A stretch of DNA of 61,744 nucleotides. Origin: Pedobacter sp. ISL-64 (GTDB lineage: Bacteria; Bacteroidota; Bacteroidia; Sphingobacteriales; Sphingobacteriaceae). Each line of letters begins with the position of its first letter. Within the stretch, counting starts at the first letter, position 1. The notes below the pieces were generated by a model. That model had not been told where the DNA came from. It made no database searches and was given only the letters and a program-made list of their open reading frames with translations. Location of the stretch: NCBI RefSeq assembly GCF_018613605.1, contig NZ_JAGGPU010000001.1, positions 476,556 through 538,299 on the forward strand. Reading direction: 5' to 3'. Both the position numbers and the translations under genes were made by a program. This document shows positions 17,308 to 26,718 of this stretch, in pieces.

Positions 17308-17371
17308 GTCATGCTGAACTTGTTTCAGCATCTTTTAGGCAAGTAAGACCCTGAAATAAATTCAGGGTGAC
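17308..17371. repeat. Compact inverted REP pair (empty equivalent of the 4175-4605 element)
   Basis: Left hairpin GTC-ATGCTGAA...TTCAGCAT-CTT, 10-bp spacer, right hairpin AAG-ACCCTGAA...TTCAGGGT-GAC. The same two half-elements flank the GIY-YIG gene at 4242. Confidence 0.88.
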
Positions 17372-17436
17372 GACCGCCGAATACAAAATGCCAATATCAT
17401 GAACCAAGCCCACATTATTAATCAAACTCAGGTTAG

Positions 17437-17462
17437 AAAGATGCTGAAACAAGTTCAGGACG
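17437..17462 (-). repeat. Single REP-like hairpin, TGCTGAA type
   Basis: AAGATGCTGAAACAAGTTCAG in reverse orientation, with the distal stem degraded. Confidence 0.6.
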
Positions 17463-17503
17463 ATCGCGTTGGGAAATGAAGCTAATAATTGATCCTTTGC
17501 CAA

Positions 17504-17537
17504 CAAAAAACACCTACAATTTTCTTGCAGGTGTTTC
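17504..17537 (-). terminator. Terminator of the DUF2807 gene
   Basis: On the minus strand AAACACCTGCA pairs with TGTAGGTGTTT and is followed by a T run. It is 21 nt past the stop. Confidence 0.8.
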
Positions 17538-17557
17538 TCTATTAAAAAGGCTTTAAT

Positions 17558-18289
17558 TTATACTTTTCTCACTCTTCCAGAGCCAACAACTGTTTTACTT
17601 ACAGTTGGGTCGCCTGAGTAATTTACACTTCCAGATCCGCTGATTACGGCACTAATGCTTTCATCTACCGCAATGTTAACCGTTCCTGATCCGCTGATCG
17701 TTGTTGATAATGTTTTTACTGCAAAAGATTTGCCACCAAAAGTGCCTGAACTACTGATTACTATTTTAGCATGATCTGCGTTACCTGTAATATTTATTGC
17801 CCCTGAACCGCTAATTACGCCGCTAAAATTGTCAACATCGGCATTTACTTTTATACTGCCAGAACCGCTTAAAACTGTTGCGAAATCTCCAGCACTAACT
17901 TTGCCATTTACCGTCATTGCTCCAGATCCATTCATGGTTAAGCTTTTTAGCGAAGGTGCAGTAACGTAAGCCGTTATTTTTTTGTCTTCGTATTTTCTAG
18001 ACCAGCTGGTAATGCTAGTTTCCGGACGGATAATGAGTGCATTTCCTTTTACTTCTGTTACAATAGAGGCAATAGCATCAGCATCACCCTCTAAACGGCA
18101 GCTTGCTTTTGAACCTATAGTGATTACGATATTGATTGGCCCTGCACCCGCAACTGAGGTAAAGTTAGCTACATCTCTTTCATCACTATTGTATTTTGAT
18201 GACTTGATGTGGGTTTGATCTTTTGCGATTACATTAATACTAGAGGTTAATGTTAGGGAGGCTAATAATATGGCAAATACTTTTTTCAT
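17558..18289 (-). CDS. DUF2807 (head GIN domain) secreted protein
   Basis: A 243-residue exported protein with a signal peptide ending near NVIAKD. The mature part is a repetitive beta-helix-like chain with many GSG/SGSG turns (MNGSGAMTV, LSGSGSIKV, ISGSGAINI, ISGSGTVNI, ISGSGSVNY) about 20 residues apart. This is the hallmark of DUF2807, putative adhesin-like or envelope-stress proteins abundant in Bacteroidota. The C-terminus VVGSGRVRKV closes the helix. No enzymatic residues are apparent. Confidence 0.88.
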   Translation of the reverse strand: MKKVFAILLASLTLTSSINVIAKDQTHIKSSKYNSDERDVANFTSVAGAGPINIVITIGSKASCRLEGDADAIASIVTEVKGNALIIRPETSITSWSRKYEDKKITAYVTAPSLKSLTMNGSGAMTVNGKVSAGDFATVLSGSGSIKVNADVDNFSGVISGSGAINITGNADHAKIVISSSGTFGGKSFAVKTLSTTISGSGTVNIAVDESISAVISGSGSVNYSGDPTVSKTVVGSGRVRKV

Positions 18290-18436
18290 GGTTATAGATT
18301 TTATTTTTTTAGATGAATAATGAGCTTTTTCTTATAAGACGATGGTTTTGCCGAAAAGTTGCATAAGATGAAATTTAATTCTCTTTATGAGGGACTTCGA
18401 CTATAGTCGGATTGACAAATTATAATTAGGACGCTC

Positions 18437-18527
18437 GTCATTCCCGCGTAGGCGGGAATCTTAAAGCTTATTGCATTACGATTATCTTCGATGAGCAATC
18501 GTGGTTCCCAATTGAATTGGGAATGAC
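18437..18527. repeat. Inverted REP pair, ATTCCC-stem type
   Basis: Left GTC-ATTCCCGC...GCGGGAAT-CTT, right inverted GGTTCCCAATT / AATTGGGAATGAC, with about 40 bp between them. Confidence 0.85.
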
Positions 18528-18546
18528 GAGCGCCGATGAAATATTA

Positions 18547-20199
18547 TTATCCTTTTTTTATGTTGATGTAAAACAAAGGATCGTGTTTGAAATTATCATC
18601 GTTTATGCTGGCATCCACTTTAACTGTTTTCCAATCGTTTGTAGGCTTAATCAAGGTATAAGTACCTGTTTTTAATGTTACACGCACAGGCATATCAAAA
18701 CCTTTAACATCGGTTATCCAGCGATAAGATAAAGTGCCATTGTTGATTTTATATTCTAAAACAGGGATCTTTGTATAACGTAAATATTGATCGAAAACTT
18801 TATCCAGTTTAAGCCCGCTTTGTTTGGCGATGTAATTTTCGATCTGAGCAGTGGTAACCGTTTGATGGTAAAATGTTTTGCTTAGCCCGCGAAGAATCTG
18901 TCTGAACTTTTCATCGTCATTAATCAACTGGCGGATGGTACTAATCAAGTTTGCACCTTTGGGATACATATCGCCCGAGCCTTCTTTATTTACACCATAA
19001 GGGCCAATAACCGGAATATCATTTTGGATAATTTTCTGTAATCCGATTACATACTCGTCTGCAGCTGCTTTGTTCTCGGTACATTCGGTAAACAATACTT
19101 CCGAATAATTGGTGAAACCTTCATGAATCCACATATCGGAGATATCTTTTGAGGTAATGTTATTGCCGAACCATTCATGGCCGCTCTCGTGGATGGTGAT
19201 GAAATCCCACTTTAAGCCATGGCCGGTACCGCTTAAATCTTTGCCTAAATAACCTGGTTTAAACTGGTTGCCATAAGCTACTGCGCTTTGGTGTTCCATC
19301 CCTAAATGTGGTGCCTGAACCAGTTTGTAACCGTCTTTGTACCATGGGTAAGGACCAAACCAATATTCGAAACATTTTAGCATCGGTTTAACATCGGCAT
19401 CCCAATGTGGGCGGGCTTTGGCGCTATCGGTTTGCAGCGCCCAGTAATCGATGCTGAGTTTTCCGTTTTCACCATCGTAACTGTCTTGCCAGTGGGCATA
19501 TTTGCCAATGTAAAAGGTTACATCATAGTTGTTGATGGGATTAGCGACAAACCAATTGTATTGTTTGTAACCATCGGGTTTATCAACAGTATTTCTCAAT
19601 CTTCCGTTAGATATTTCCTGCAAAGTTTTAGGGACACTAATGCTGATTAACATACTATCTACCTCATCGCTCTGGTGATCTTTATTTGGCCACCATACAC
19701 TTGCTCCTAAACCCTGGCAGGCCACAGAAACAAAAGGATTGCCTACTTCATCTTTTTTGAAGATAAAACCACCATCCCAGGGTGGTGTTTTAGCCACCGT
19801 AGGATTGCCTGAATAGAAAACAGTGAATTTATCTTTGCTCCCTTTTTTTACGGCTTTAGGGAAGGTTACAAAAACGGCATTATATTCTCGTGTAAAAGGT
19901 AAATCGGAGCCTTTGTAAACAACCTTTTCTACTTTTAGGTTGTCAAAAAGGTCGAATTGTAGTTTGGTGAAATCCTGTGTGGCGGTAAAAGAAAATTCAT
20001 TGCTGCCACTTACTGTTTTCTGGTCGATATCTATTTTCACATCCAGGTGGTAATAACTAATATCGTAACAAGTACGTAAAGGGGTGAGTGTTCCACGGAG
20101 GCTATCGGCTCTGGAGTTCACTTGATTCTTGCCGAGTAGTTGTGCCTGCGCAGCTGAAATACTGATGACTATGGAAAGGATGAATAGTAACTTTTTCAT
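18547..20199 (-). CDS. M1 family metallopeptidase (aminopeptidase N-like)
   Basis: A 550-residue secreted zinc aminopeptidase. After the signal peptide (to AQAQ, residue 20) comes the beta-sandwich N-domain, then the catalytic domain with the exopeptidase motif GMEH (300-303) and zinc motif HESGH-x18-E (His337, His341, Glu360 in WIHEGFTNYSE). Full-length aminopeptidase N is longer; this compact form lacks the large C-terminal helical domain, which is common in Bacteroidota. It likely trims peptides in the periplasm. The repeat at 18437 separates it from the DUF2807 gene. Confidence 0.94.
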   Translation of the reverse strand: MKKLLFILSIVISISAAQAQLLGKNQVNSRADSLRGTLTPLRTCYDISYYHLDVKIDIDQKTVSGSNEFSFTATQDFTKLQFDLFDNLKVEKVVYKGSDLPFTREYNAVFVTFPKAVKKGSKDKFTVFYSGNPTVAKTPPWDGGFIFKKDEVGNPFVSVACQGLGASVWWPNKDHQSDEVDSMLISISVPKTLQEISNGRLRNTVDKPDGYKQYNWFVANPINNYDVTFYIGKYAHWQDSYDGENGKLSIDYWALQTDSAKARPHWDADVKPMLKCFEYWFGPYPWYKDGYKLVQAPHLGMEHQSAVAYGNQFKPGYLGKDLSGTGHGLKWDFITIHESGHEWFGNNITSKDISDMWIHEGFTNYSEVLFTECTENKAAADEYVIGLQKIIQNDIPVIGPYGVNKEGSGDMYPKGANLISTIRQLINDDEKFRQILRGLSKTFYHQTVTTAQIENYIAKQSGLKLDKVFDQYLRYTKIPVLEYKINNGTLSYRWITDVKGFDMPVRVTLKTGTYTLIKPTNDWKTVKVDASINDDNFKHDPLFYINIKKG

Positions 20200-20273
20200 T
20201 TGTTATGTTTTTGTTGATCGTTCAAAACGATTGGTAATTGCACACCCGTTAGAACGAGCGTGAGCTTATCAAA

Positions 20274-22139
20274 TTATTTTATCACATCAACTTCGATAAA
20301 ACTATCGTTAAATACAGTCTGCGTAGCTTTAATATAATCGGCTTCTGTTGCTTTATATGGGTTTTCTACAAATTTTTGTGGATTACGTGCAAACAAAGGA
20401 AATGCCGTACTCTGTACCTGGATCATAATCCTATGTCCTTTTTTAAAGGTGTGTAATACATCCTGTAGCTGAAAGTTCACATCCGTTTTCTGGTTGGCTA
20501 CCAAGGCCTCGGGTTTTTCGAAACTATTGCGGAAGCGTGCAGGCATAACTTCCGAACGCACCATTTGCCAGTAATTGCTCAAAATGATATTCTTGTTTGG
20601 CATGTAAGAGTTGTTCGGCTCATCGGCAGGATAAACATCGATCAGCTTTACAATAAAATCTGCATCGGTACCCGTGGTTGCAATTTTAAGGTGCGACATA
20701 ATTTCGCCTCCCAAGGTAATATCGTTATCCAATATATCGGTTTGATAGACCAATACATCTGGTCTTCTGCCCGCAAAACGTTGGTCTTCACTCATGTAAT
20801 TGTGTGGTGTAAAGCCCAATGTAGTGGTTAAATCCTCGGTATATGGAACAGGCTTTAATGGATCGCTAATGTAGTTTACTGAGCTGGCCGCACTGGGTGC
20901 AGTCATGCTAAGCTTACCATCAGCACCTAGATATAATTTTTGTTTAGTCGCCTTTTCTGTTGGCCATTTGGCAAAAGTTTCCCATTGTTTTTTACCGGTA
21001 TCGAACATATAGGCTTCAGGCAGGCCAGCGTTTTTATCGCCATTGCCCTTTAAAAAGTGATTAAAGAATTTAGCTTCAATTTCTTTCTGGTAGAAGGTAG
21101 CAATGCTATCTCCGAAATACACATTACTATGCATGGTATGACCGGTTTCGCGGCTCCATCTTCCATGTCCAAATGGACCCATTACAATTGTATTATAGGC
21201 ATTAGGGTTTTTCTTTTCGATGGTTTTATAAATGTTTAGCGGGCCTGATAAATCTTCAGCATCGTACCATCCACCAACAACCATCACTGCAGGTTTAATG
21301 GTATTGTAATGTTTCAACAATCCACGTTTTTGCCAAAACTCATCATAGTTTGGGTGGTTAACGGTTTCTTGCCAGAAAAAATTATCCTTGTAATATTTGT
21401 CTGCATTGCTTAAAGGGCCTAAATCTAACGCAAACTGATAACCATCTTTTGTTTTTGGAAGGATTAACTGGTTATTATACCAGGCTTTAGAGGTAGTATC
21501 GGTTTTTTGAACACCAAATACCGGATAGGTCATGAAATAACTCTGCAAAAATGATCCATTGTGATGGAAGTCATCAAAAAAGAAATCTGAAATCGGTGCT
21601 TGTGGCGATGATGCTTTTAATGCAGGGTGATTGCTTAAAATCCCTGCCGCGGTATAAAAGCCCGGATAAGAAATTCCCCATTGGCCAACTTTGCCGTTGT
21701 TATTGGCTACGTTTTTAACCAGCCAATCAATGGTATCGTAAGTGTCAGAACCTTCATCAACCTCTTTTTTGCTTTTTTTGTTATCGATAACTGGGGTCAT
21801 ATTGGTCCAGGTGCCTTCGCTTTTCCAGCGACCGCGCACATCCTGATACACTATGATATAGCCCTCTTTCATCATCAATTCTGACGGGCCTAATTTTACA
21901 GGGAATTTATCTTCGCCATATGGGGCAATGCTATAACAGGTACGTTGCATTATCATCGGATATTTTTTATTCTTGGCTGCATCTTTAGGGGTATAGATGG
22001 CGGTAAAAAGTTTAGTTCCATCGCGCATTGGGATATAAACTTCTTTTTTGGTGTAATTGGCTTTTGGATACCCTGCATCACTTTGCGCAAAGGCAGAGGA
22101 TGCCGAAAGCAGGATAATCATTAGTTTTAAGTATTTCAT
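20274..22139 (-). CDS. CocE/NonD family serine hydrolase (S15-like), copy 1
   Basis: A 621-residue exported alpha/beta hydrolase. A signal peptide (MKYLKLMIILLSASSAFAQ) precedes the catalytic domain with Ser157 in GQWGISYPGFY, Asp293 in GGWYDAEDL and His325 in GPFGHGRW. The C-terminal third is the beta-rich X-Pro dipeptidyl-peptidase-type domain (FRNSFEKPEALV, HRIMIQVQSTAFPLF). The family includes cocaine esterase, alpha-amino-acid ester hydrolases and X-Pro peptidases. An ester or amide hydrolase acting on peptide-like substrates is the best guess. It is a tandem paralogue of the 22302 gene. Confidence 0.92.
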   Translation of the reverse strand: MKYLKLMIILLSASSAFAQSDAGYPKANYTKKEVYIPMRDGTKLFTAIYTPKDAAKNKKYPMIMQRTCYSIAPYGEDKFPVKLGPSELMMKEGYIIVYQDVRGRWKSEGTWTNMTPVIDNKKSKKEVDEGSDTYDTIDWLVKNVANNNGKVGQWGISYPGFYTAAGILSNHPALKASSPQAPISDFFFDDFHHNGSFLQSYFMTYPVFGVQKTDTTSKAWYNNQLILPKTKDGYQFALDLGPLSNADKYYKDNFFWQETVNHPNYDEFWQKRGLLKHYNTIKPAVMVVGGWYDAEDLSGPLNIYKTIEKKNPNAYNTIVMGPFGHGRWSRETGHTMHSNVYFGDSIATFYQKEIEAKFFNHFLKGNGDKNAGLPEAYMFDTGKKQWETFAKWPTEKATKQKLYLGADGKLSMTAPSAASSVNYISDPLKPVPYTEDLTTTLGFTPHNYMSEDQRFAGRRPDVLVYQTDILDNDITLGGEIMSHLKIATTGTDADFIVKLIDVYPADEPNNSYMPNKNIILSNYWQMVRSEVMPARFRNSFEKPEALVANQKTDVNFQLQDVLHTFKKGHRIMIQVQSTAFPLFARNPQKFVENPYKATEADYIKATQTVFNDSFIEVDVIK

Positions 22140-22169
22140 TTTATTATAATAAGTTAGTTATTCATGTGT

Positions 22170-22193
22170 TTGGTTTGTGGTGACACGAACCAA
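22170..22193. repeat. GGTTCGTG-type palindrome
   Basis: TTGGTT(t)GTG / CAC(g)AACCAA around a 4-nt loop. The arms are closely related to the palindrome at 37397-37420. Confidence 0.6.
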
Positions 22194-22212
22194 GGCACTA
22201 TAGTATTATTTT

Positions 22213-22294
22213 CGTCATTGTGAAGTACGAAGCAATCTTAATACCATCGTTTTAAGATTGCTTCGTCGGCTGAAAAAGCCTTCTCGCAATGATG
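22213..22294. repeat. Inverted REP pair, ATTGC-stem type
   Basis: GTCATTGTGAAGTACGAAGCAATCTT and an inverted AAGATTGCTTCGTC...CGCAATGAT lie between the two CocE/NonD genes, breaking the otherwise tandem gene pair. Confidence 0.8.
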
Positions 22295-22301
22295 GATTTT
22301 A

Positions 22302-24173
22302 TTATTTCAACACCGAAACTGTAATAAACGAGCTGTTGTGCACGTCGTGATAAATTTTGTGTGTAGCTTTTTGAAAATCCTGTGGTTCTGCCTGATAGAT
22401 ATCCATAAATTTCTGCGGATTGCGATCGGCTAAAGGGAACCATGAGTTTTGAATCTGGATCATAATTTTATGGCCTTTTTTAAAAGTATGCGCCACATCG
22501 GGCAAAGGGTAATTTACTTTTGTGATGGCACCAGGAACAAATGGCTCAGGTTTTTCGAAACTGTTGCGGTATTTTCCACGCATAATTTCTCCCCGAACCA
22601 GCATTTCGTAACCACCCATAATCAGGTTTTTAGGGTTAGGTTCTGGATTTGGTGCATCTTCAGGATAAACATCAATCAGTTTAACTACATAATCGGCATC
22701 TGTTCCAGTAGTCGAAACCACCAAGTTGGCCAAAACAGGACCTGTTAAGGTAATATCTTCTGTTAAAGCGTCGCTTTGATAAGTTTTTACATCCGGACGG
22801 CGGGCAGCAAAACGCTGATCATCGATCATGTACTCGCGGGTACGTTTGGCCTGAATGCCATCCTGGTAAGGTACAGGGTTATTAGGGTCGCTCACATATT
22901 CATCCCAGCTATCGGTTCTGCCAACTTTTTCAAAACTGAGCTTTCCATTAGGTTGTAAATACAGGTTTTTGTTTTCTACGTCTTGTGGTGGCCATGTTTT
23001 GAACTTTTTCCATTCGTTACTTCCTGTTACAAAAATATTGGCTTCTGCTGCATTAAAATCGCCTTCACCTTTTAAATAATGTTTAAAGAAAGGCAGTTCA
23101 TACTGCTCCTGGTAATCGATACTGGTGGTTTTGCTGAAAGGGATATCGCCGAAATAAGAACCATCACTACGTACCCAGCCGCCATGGAACCAAGGTCCTG
23201 CAACCAGGATATTATTGGCGCCAGGATTCTGTTTCTCAATTGCTTTGTAAGTATCAAAAGTTCCATAGGCATCTTCAGCATCGAAAAAGCCACCCACTAC
23301 CATCACTGCAGGCCTCACATTGGTTAAATGCGGAGTAATTAAACGTGCTTTCCAGAAGGTATCTAAGTTTGGATGTTTAAATAAATCGTTCCAGAATTTA
23401 ATACTATCTGCAAAGTATCTGTCTTTTAGGTTCTTAACCGATCCGGCTTCTAAGTAAAAGCGATAATTATCCTGAATAGGGAACTGAAAACCTTTAGGTC
23501 CTTTATCTGGTGTAATCGGTTTAGGTCTCGGCACACCAAAATTGCCCATAAAACTGAAAGCATCCATCAGAAATAATGTACCACGGTGGTGGAAATCATC
23601 ACCCATAAACCAATCGGTAACTGGCGCCTGAGGCGAAACGGCTTTTAGCGCTGGGTGTGCATTTGGCAAAGAAGTGGTAGAATAAAAACCAGGGTAGGAA
23701 ATGCCATAAATACCCGCATTGCCATTGTTGCCTTTTACGTTTTTAACCAACCAGTCGATGGTATCGTAAGTATCCGTACTTTCATCAATAGCTGTTTTAG
23801 ATTTTTTTCCAACCAGTTGAGGACGGATATCGGCAAAAGTGCCCTCACTCATCCATCGGCCCCTCACGTCTTGATATACAAAAATAAATCCTTCACGCAT
23901 CATCGCCGGAAAATTCCCCAAACTAAGCTTATATTTATCTTCACCATAAGGTGCAACGGTATAGGGTGTTCGGTTAATTAAAAATGGATATTTTTTGGTT
24001 TGATTTTTGGGTATATAAATAGAAGTGAAGAGTTTAACCCCGTCGCGCATGGGGATCTGGCGTTCAATTTTAGTGTAGTTTTCTCTAACATATGCCGAAT
24101 CGGTTTGCTGGGCTATTAATTCATTAGAAATAAACAGACAAAATAAAAGACTGAAAATTCTTGTAAGGTTCAT
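22302..24173 (-). CDS. CocE/NonD family serine hydrolase (S15-like), copy 2
   Basis: A 623-residue exported hydrolase with the same architecture as its downstream neighbour: signal peptide (to ELIAQQ), catalytic Ser159 in GIYGISYPGFYS, Asp in GGFFDAEDAYG, His in GPWFHGGW, and the C-terminal jelly-roll domain. Long identical stretches (for example TDTYDTIDWLVKNV, and GTDADYVVKLIDVYP against GTDADFIVKLIDVYP) show a gene duplication. Differences around the active site may mean different leaving groups. The two genes are divided by a REP pair, so they may be transcribed separately. Confidence 0.92.
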   Translation of the reverse strand: MNLTRIFSLLFCLFISNELIAQQTDSAYVRENYTKIERQIPMRDGVKLFTSIYIPKNQTKKYPFLINRTPYTVAPYGEDKYKLSLGNFPAMMREGFIFVYQDVRGRWMSEGTFADIRPQLVGKKSKTAIDESTDTYDTIDWLVKNVKGNNGNAGIYGISYPGFYSTTSLPNAHPALKAVSPQAPVTDWFMGDDFHHRGTLFLMDAFSFMGNFGVPRPKPITPDKGPKGFQFPIQDNYRFYLEAGSVKNLKDRYFADSIKFWNDLFKHPNLDTFWKARLITPHLTNVRPAVMVVGGFFDAEDAYGTFDTYKAIEKQNPGANNILVAGPWFHGGWVRSDGSYFGDIPFSKTTSIDYQEQYELPFFKHYLKGEGDFNAAEANIFVTGSNEWKKFKTWPPQDVENKNLYLQPNGKLSFEKVGRTDSWDEYVSDPNNPVPYQDGIQAKRTREYMIDDQRFAARRPDVKTYQSDALTEDITLTGPVLANLVVSTTGTDADYVVKLIDVYPEDAPNPEPNPKNLIMGGYEMLVRGEIMRGKYRNSFEKPEPFVPGAITKVNYPLPDVAHTFKKGHKIMIQIQNSWFPLADRNPQKFMDIYQAEPQDFQKATHKIYHDVHNSSFITVSVLK

Positions 24174-24413
24174 TTAAGCTAGTTTTTAGGAATAAAATTT
24201 AAATATAGGTGATTCGTGGTTGATTAGAAAAAATCGCCCGTAAAAGGTTTGTTAGCAAAGATGGAATCATGTAAGATGGAAGGATTTTGATGTATTTTGC
24301 CATTAAAACCCTCCCTTCGTCATCACTTTATCAAAATTTAGTTAAATAGTGTTAAGGGATAATCTTTTAGGAGTTTTCACCGTCATATACATAATCGACA
24401 TAAACACGAAATA

Positions 24414-25250
24414 ATGAATAGGTTATTTAATAAAGGATTGGTTGTTTTCGCTGCAGCAGCGATGATTGCAACCTTAAGCATTGAAAGCGTTTCTGCACAG
24501 CGGCCAAGTAGGAGTGGAGGTTCTTCCGGAGGTGGTAGATCTGGTTCGATAAGCCCATCTAGAGGCGGTGGTTCTATTTCCAGACAGCCATCTATGCATG
24601 CGCCAAGTAGAGGTAGTTATGCACCAAGCAATGGCGGTCGCCCACCAAGACCTAATTACAGTTATAACAGACCAGGTTATCGCCCAGGTTCGGGATATGG
24701 TAGGCCAGGTTATGGTTATCGCCCGGGTTATGGAAGGCCTTATTACAGACCATATTATAGCTATTATAATTTTTACAGGCCCTTTTTAGGTTTCAGGATT
24801 GGCGTATTGCCTTATGGCTATTATCCGTTTTATTATGGCGCTAACCAGTTCTATTATTCTGGCGGATTGTTTTATCAACAAAACAACAGTCAATACGAAG
24901 TGGTAACCCCACCAGTTGGTGCTGAGGTTCCGAATTTACCATCGGATGCTAATCTGGTTACCATTAATGGGGTTGATTATTACGAATACAAAGGCGTTTA
25001 TTATACCCAAAAAGAAAATGCTGATGGTAAAACCGTATATGTGGTTGCTGGGAAAGACGGTATTTTAAACACAACTGACGGCCCCGTTGATACGCATAAT
25101 ATCGGCGATATAATTAATCAATTGCCAGAGGGATGCAGAGAAGTAACCATTAAAAACGAAAAGTATTTTGTTTCGCCTGATGATGTTTATTATGAAGAAA
25201 TAGTAGATGGAACAAATATTACTTACCGTGTAATTGGTAAGTTGTTTTAA
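24414..25250 (+). CDS. DUF6515 secreted protein with Gly/Arg/Tyr-rich region
   Basis: A 278-residue exported protein. The signal peptide (to SVSAQ, residue ~28) is followed by about 85 residues of low-complexity Ser/Gly/Arg then Pro/Gly/Tyr repeats (RPGYRPGSGYGRPGYGYRPGY). A hydrophobic Tyr-rich stretch around FYRPFLGFRIGVLPYGYYPFYYG follows. The C-terminal 110 residues contain two similar blocks (VTINGVDYYEYKGVYYTQ and VTIKNEKYFVSPDDVYYEE) typical of DUF6515. It is probably a cell-surface or matrix-related protein; the function is unknown. The repetitive part produces spurious ORFs in other frames. Confidence 0.82.
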   Translation: MNRLFNKGLVVFAAAAMIATLSIESVSAQRPSRSGGSSGGGRSGSISPSRGGGSISRQPSMHAPSRGSYAPSNGGRPPRPNYSYNRPGYRPGSGYGRPGYGYRPGYGRPYYRPYYSYYNFYRPFLGFRIGVLPYGYYPFYYGANQFYYSGGLFYQQNNSQYEVVTPPVGAEVPNLPSDANLVTINGVDYYEYKGVYYTQKENADGKTVYVVAGKDGILNTTDGPVDTHNIGDIINQLPEGCREVTIKNEKYFVSPDDVYYEEIVDGTNITYRVIGKLF

Positions 25251-25263
25251 TCTTAGTTTTATC

Positions 25264-25289
25264 AGTGTCAGATGGTAACATCTGACACT
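25264..25289. repeat. Perfect palindrome downstream of the DUF6515 gene
   Basis: AGTGTCAGATG-gtaa-CATCTGACACT, an 11-bp stem. A second hairpin with a similar ATGGTAAT centre follows 22 bp later. Confidence 0.75.
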
Positions 25290-25311
25290 ACTTATAATTC
25301 CAGTAGATGTG

Positions 25312-25341
25312 CAGTTGGATGGTAATGTCCAACTGTTTTTT
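25312..25341 (+). terminator. Hairpin with T run after the DUF6515 gene
   Basis: CAGTTGGA / TCCAACTG stem with a TGGTAATG loop and TTTTTT tail, about 60 nt past the stop. Likely intrinsic terminator. Confidence 0.65.
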
Positions 25342-25360
25342 GTTTAATTTCTCGCTGTAC

Positions 25361-25483
25361 GTCATACTGAACTTGTTTCAATATCTGTATTCACTTTGTG
25401 TCAGATCGGAATATCCAACACAACTGAATTTCCGATTGGAGCAAATTGCTTACGAGAAGACCCTGAAATAAATTCAGGGTGAC
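25361..25483. repeat. Inverted REP pair with 71-bp spacer
   Basis: Left half GTCATACTGAACTTG...CAATATCT (TGCTGAA type, diverged) and right half AAG-ACCCTGAA...TTCAGGGT-GAC. Same pair as 17308, with a longer spacer. Confidence 0.8.
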
Positions 25484-25533
25484 GTATCTCAAGCCGCCAA
25501 AATTCCATATTTTTACAGCCTAAACATTTCGAT

Positions 25534-26694
25534 TTGAAACCTGTATCGCAGCTCTTCTTTGTTTATTCAGTTCTTGCTATTGTGCTCTCATCTTGTTCTA
25601 CAACTAAGTATACTGCGGTTAAGCAAAATGAAACCAGTATTTCTTCTTTAAAGTTTCTGGATGAATACATTATGCCCTTAAATCCAATTTCCCAAAATAC
25701 GGTTGTTGGTGGTTTGTCGGGGATTGATTACGATGTAAAGCAAAACCAGTATTATATGATCAGTGATGATCCATCACAACGTAGTCCGGCGAGGATTTAT
25801 ACCGCAAAGATTGATATCAAAGAAAATAAGATCGATACCGTTCGGGTAACTGGTGTTACTTATATCTTACAGGAAAACGGAAAACCATACCCAAAATACG
25901 GAACTGATAAAACTGTAAAACCTGATGGCGAATCGGTTCGTTATAACCCCTTAACCAAACAATGGATTTGGAGCAGTGAGGGAGAAAGGTTGTTTAAGGA
26001 CGGTGATACGACGATAGTTCAGCCCAGCTTAACCTTTATTTCTACCGAAGGAAAGTTTCTGGATACTATTCCAATGCCTAAGGGCTTTCAGTTTGCAAAA
26101 ACCGAAACCGGGCCGCGCAAAAATGCTTTATTTGAAGGTTTAACTTATGCTGATCAGTACAAAACATTGTATGCCAGTTTAGAAGAACCACTTTATCAGG
26201 ATGGACCTCAGGCTGCTTTTGAATATGATAAAGCCTTAACGCGGATTTTAAAGTTTGATGTAGCTACTAAAAAGAATATTGCCCAGTATGCTTATAATCT
26301 GGGGGCAATGCCAGTTAAACCTACCGTTGAAAACGATTGGAATGTAAATGGAATTTCCGAAATACTAGCCATTAATAATTATACGCTTTTGGTAATGGAA
26401 AGAGCCTGGGCAAAAGGCCACGATGATCATACCTTTTTAAAACTTTACCTGGTTGATTTACGGAGTGCTGAAAATGAAATCAATAATAGCTCTTTTGTGC
26501 AAAACCCTCCAAAGCCCTTAAACAAGAAATTGCTTTTCGACTTTGATTCCTTGAACCGACATATCGATAATTTTGAAGGGGTAACATTTGGACCAAAATT
26601 GCCAAATGGGCATCTCTCTTTGATTTTTTGTGTTGATAATAATTTCGGTAAATCTCAGGTACAACAATTTTTCTTATTTGAGATGATTCCATAA
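25534..26694 (+). CDS. Phytase-like/esterase-like lipoprotein (TTG start)
   Basis: A 386-residue lipoprotein. The TTG at 25534 is taken as start because it yields a lipoprotein signal (KPVSQLFFVYSVLAIVLSSC, Cys21). No suitable ATG exists. The body matches the phytase-like esterase family: NTVVGGLSGIDYDVKQNQYYMISDD near residue 55, PDGESVRYN, FEGLTYADQYKTLYASLEEPL, ISEILAINNYTLLVMERAW and the closing NFEGVTFGPKLPNGHLSLIFCVDNNF. These are beta-propeller proteins with acidic metal-site residues. Phosphoester hydrolysis is plausible but not proven. It precedes a HAD phosphatase gene by 24 bp. Confidence 0.85.
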   Translation: MKPVSQLFFVYSVLAIVLSSCSTTKYTAVKQNETSISSLKFLDEYIMPLNPISQNTVVGGLSGIDYDVKQNQYYMISDDPSQRSPARIYTAKIDIKENKIDTVRVTGVTYILQENGKPYPKYGTDKTVKPDGESVRYNPLTKQWIWSSEGERLFKDGDTTIVQPSLTFISTEGKFLDTIPMPKGFQFAKTETGPRKNALFEGLTYADQYKTLYASLEEPLYQDGPQAAFEYDKALTRILKFDVATKKNIAQYAYNLGAMPVKPTVENDWNVNGISEILAINNYTLLVMERAWAKGHDDHTFLKLYLVDLRSAENEINNSSFVQNPPKPLNKKLLFDFDSLNRHIDNFEGVTFGPKLPNGHLSLIFCVDNNFGKSQVQQFFLFEMIP

Positions 26695-26718
26695 TCATCA
26701 TTTCTGTAAAAATTTATA

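Larger units (their letters stand above)
16977..17557. other. 580-bp noncoding region with three repeats
   Basis: No gene is supported. It contains a degraded 265-bp-family copy (17103-17188), a compact inverted REP pair (17308-17371), a single REP-like hairpin (17437-17462) and the terminator of the DUF2807 gene. Confidence 0.6.

Noticed and set aside
18547..24173. A polysaccharide utilisation locus
   Set aside because: No SusC/SusD pair or glycoside hydrolase is present; the genes are peptidase and ester-hydrolase types.
24568..24789. A 73-residue frame in the DUF6515 gene
   Set aside because: A shadow of the low-complexity Gly/Arg/Tyr repeat in another frame.
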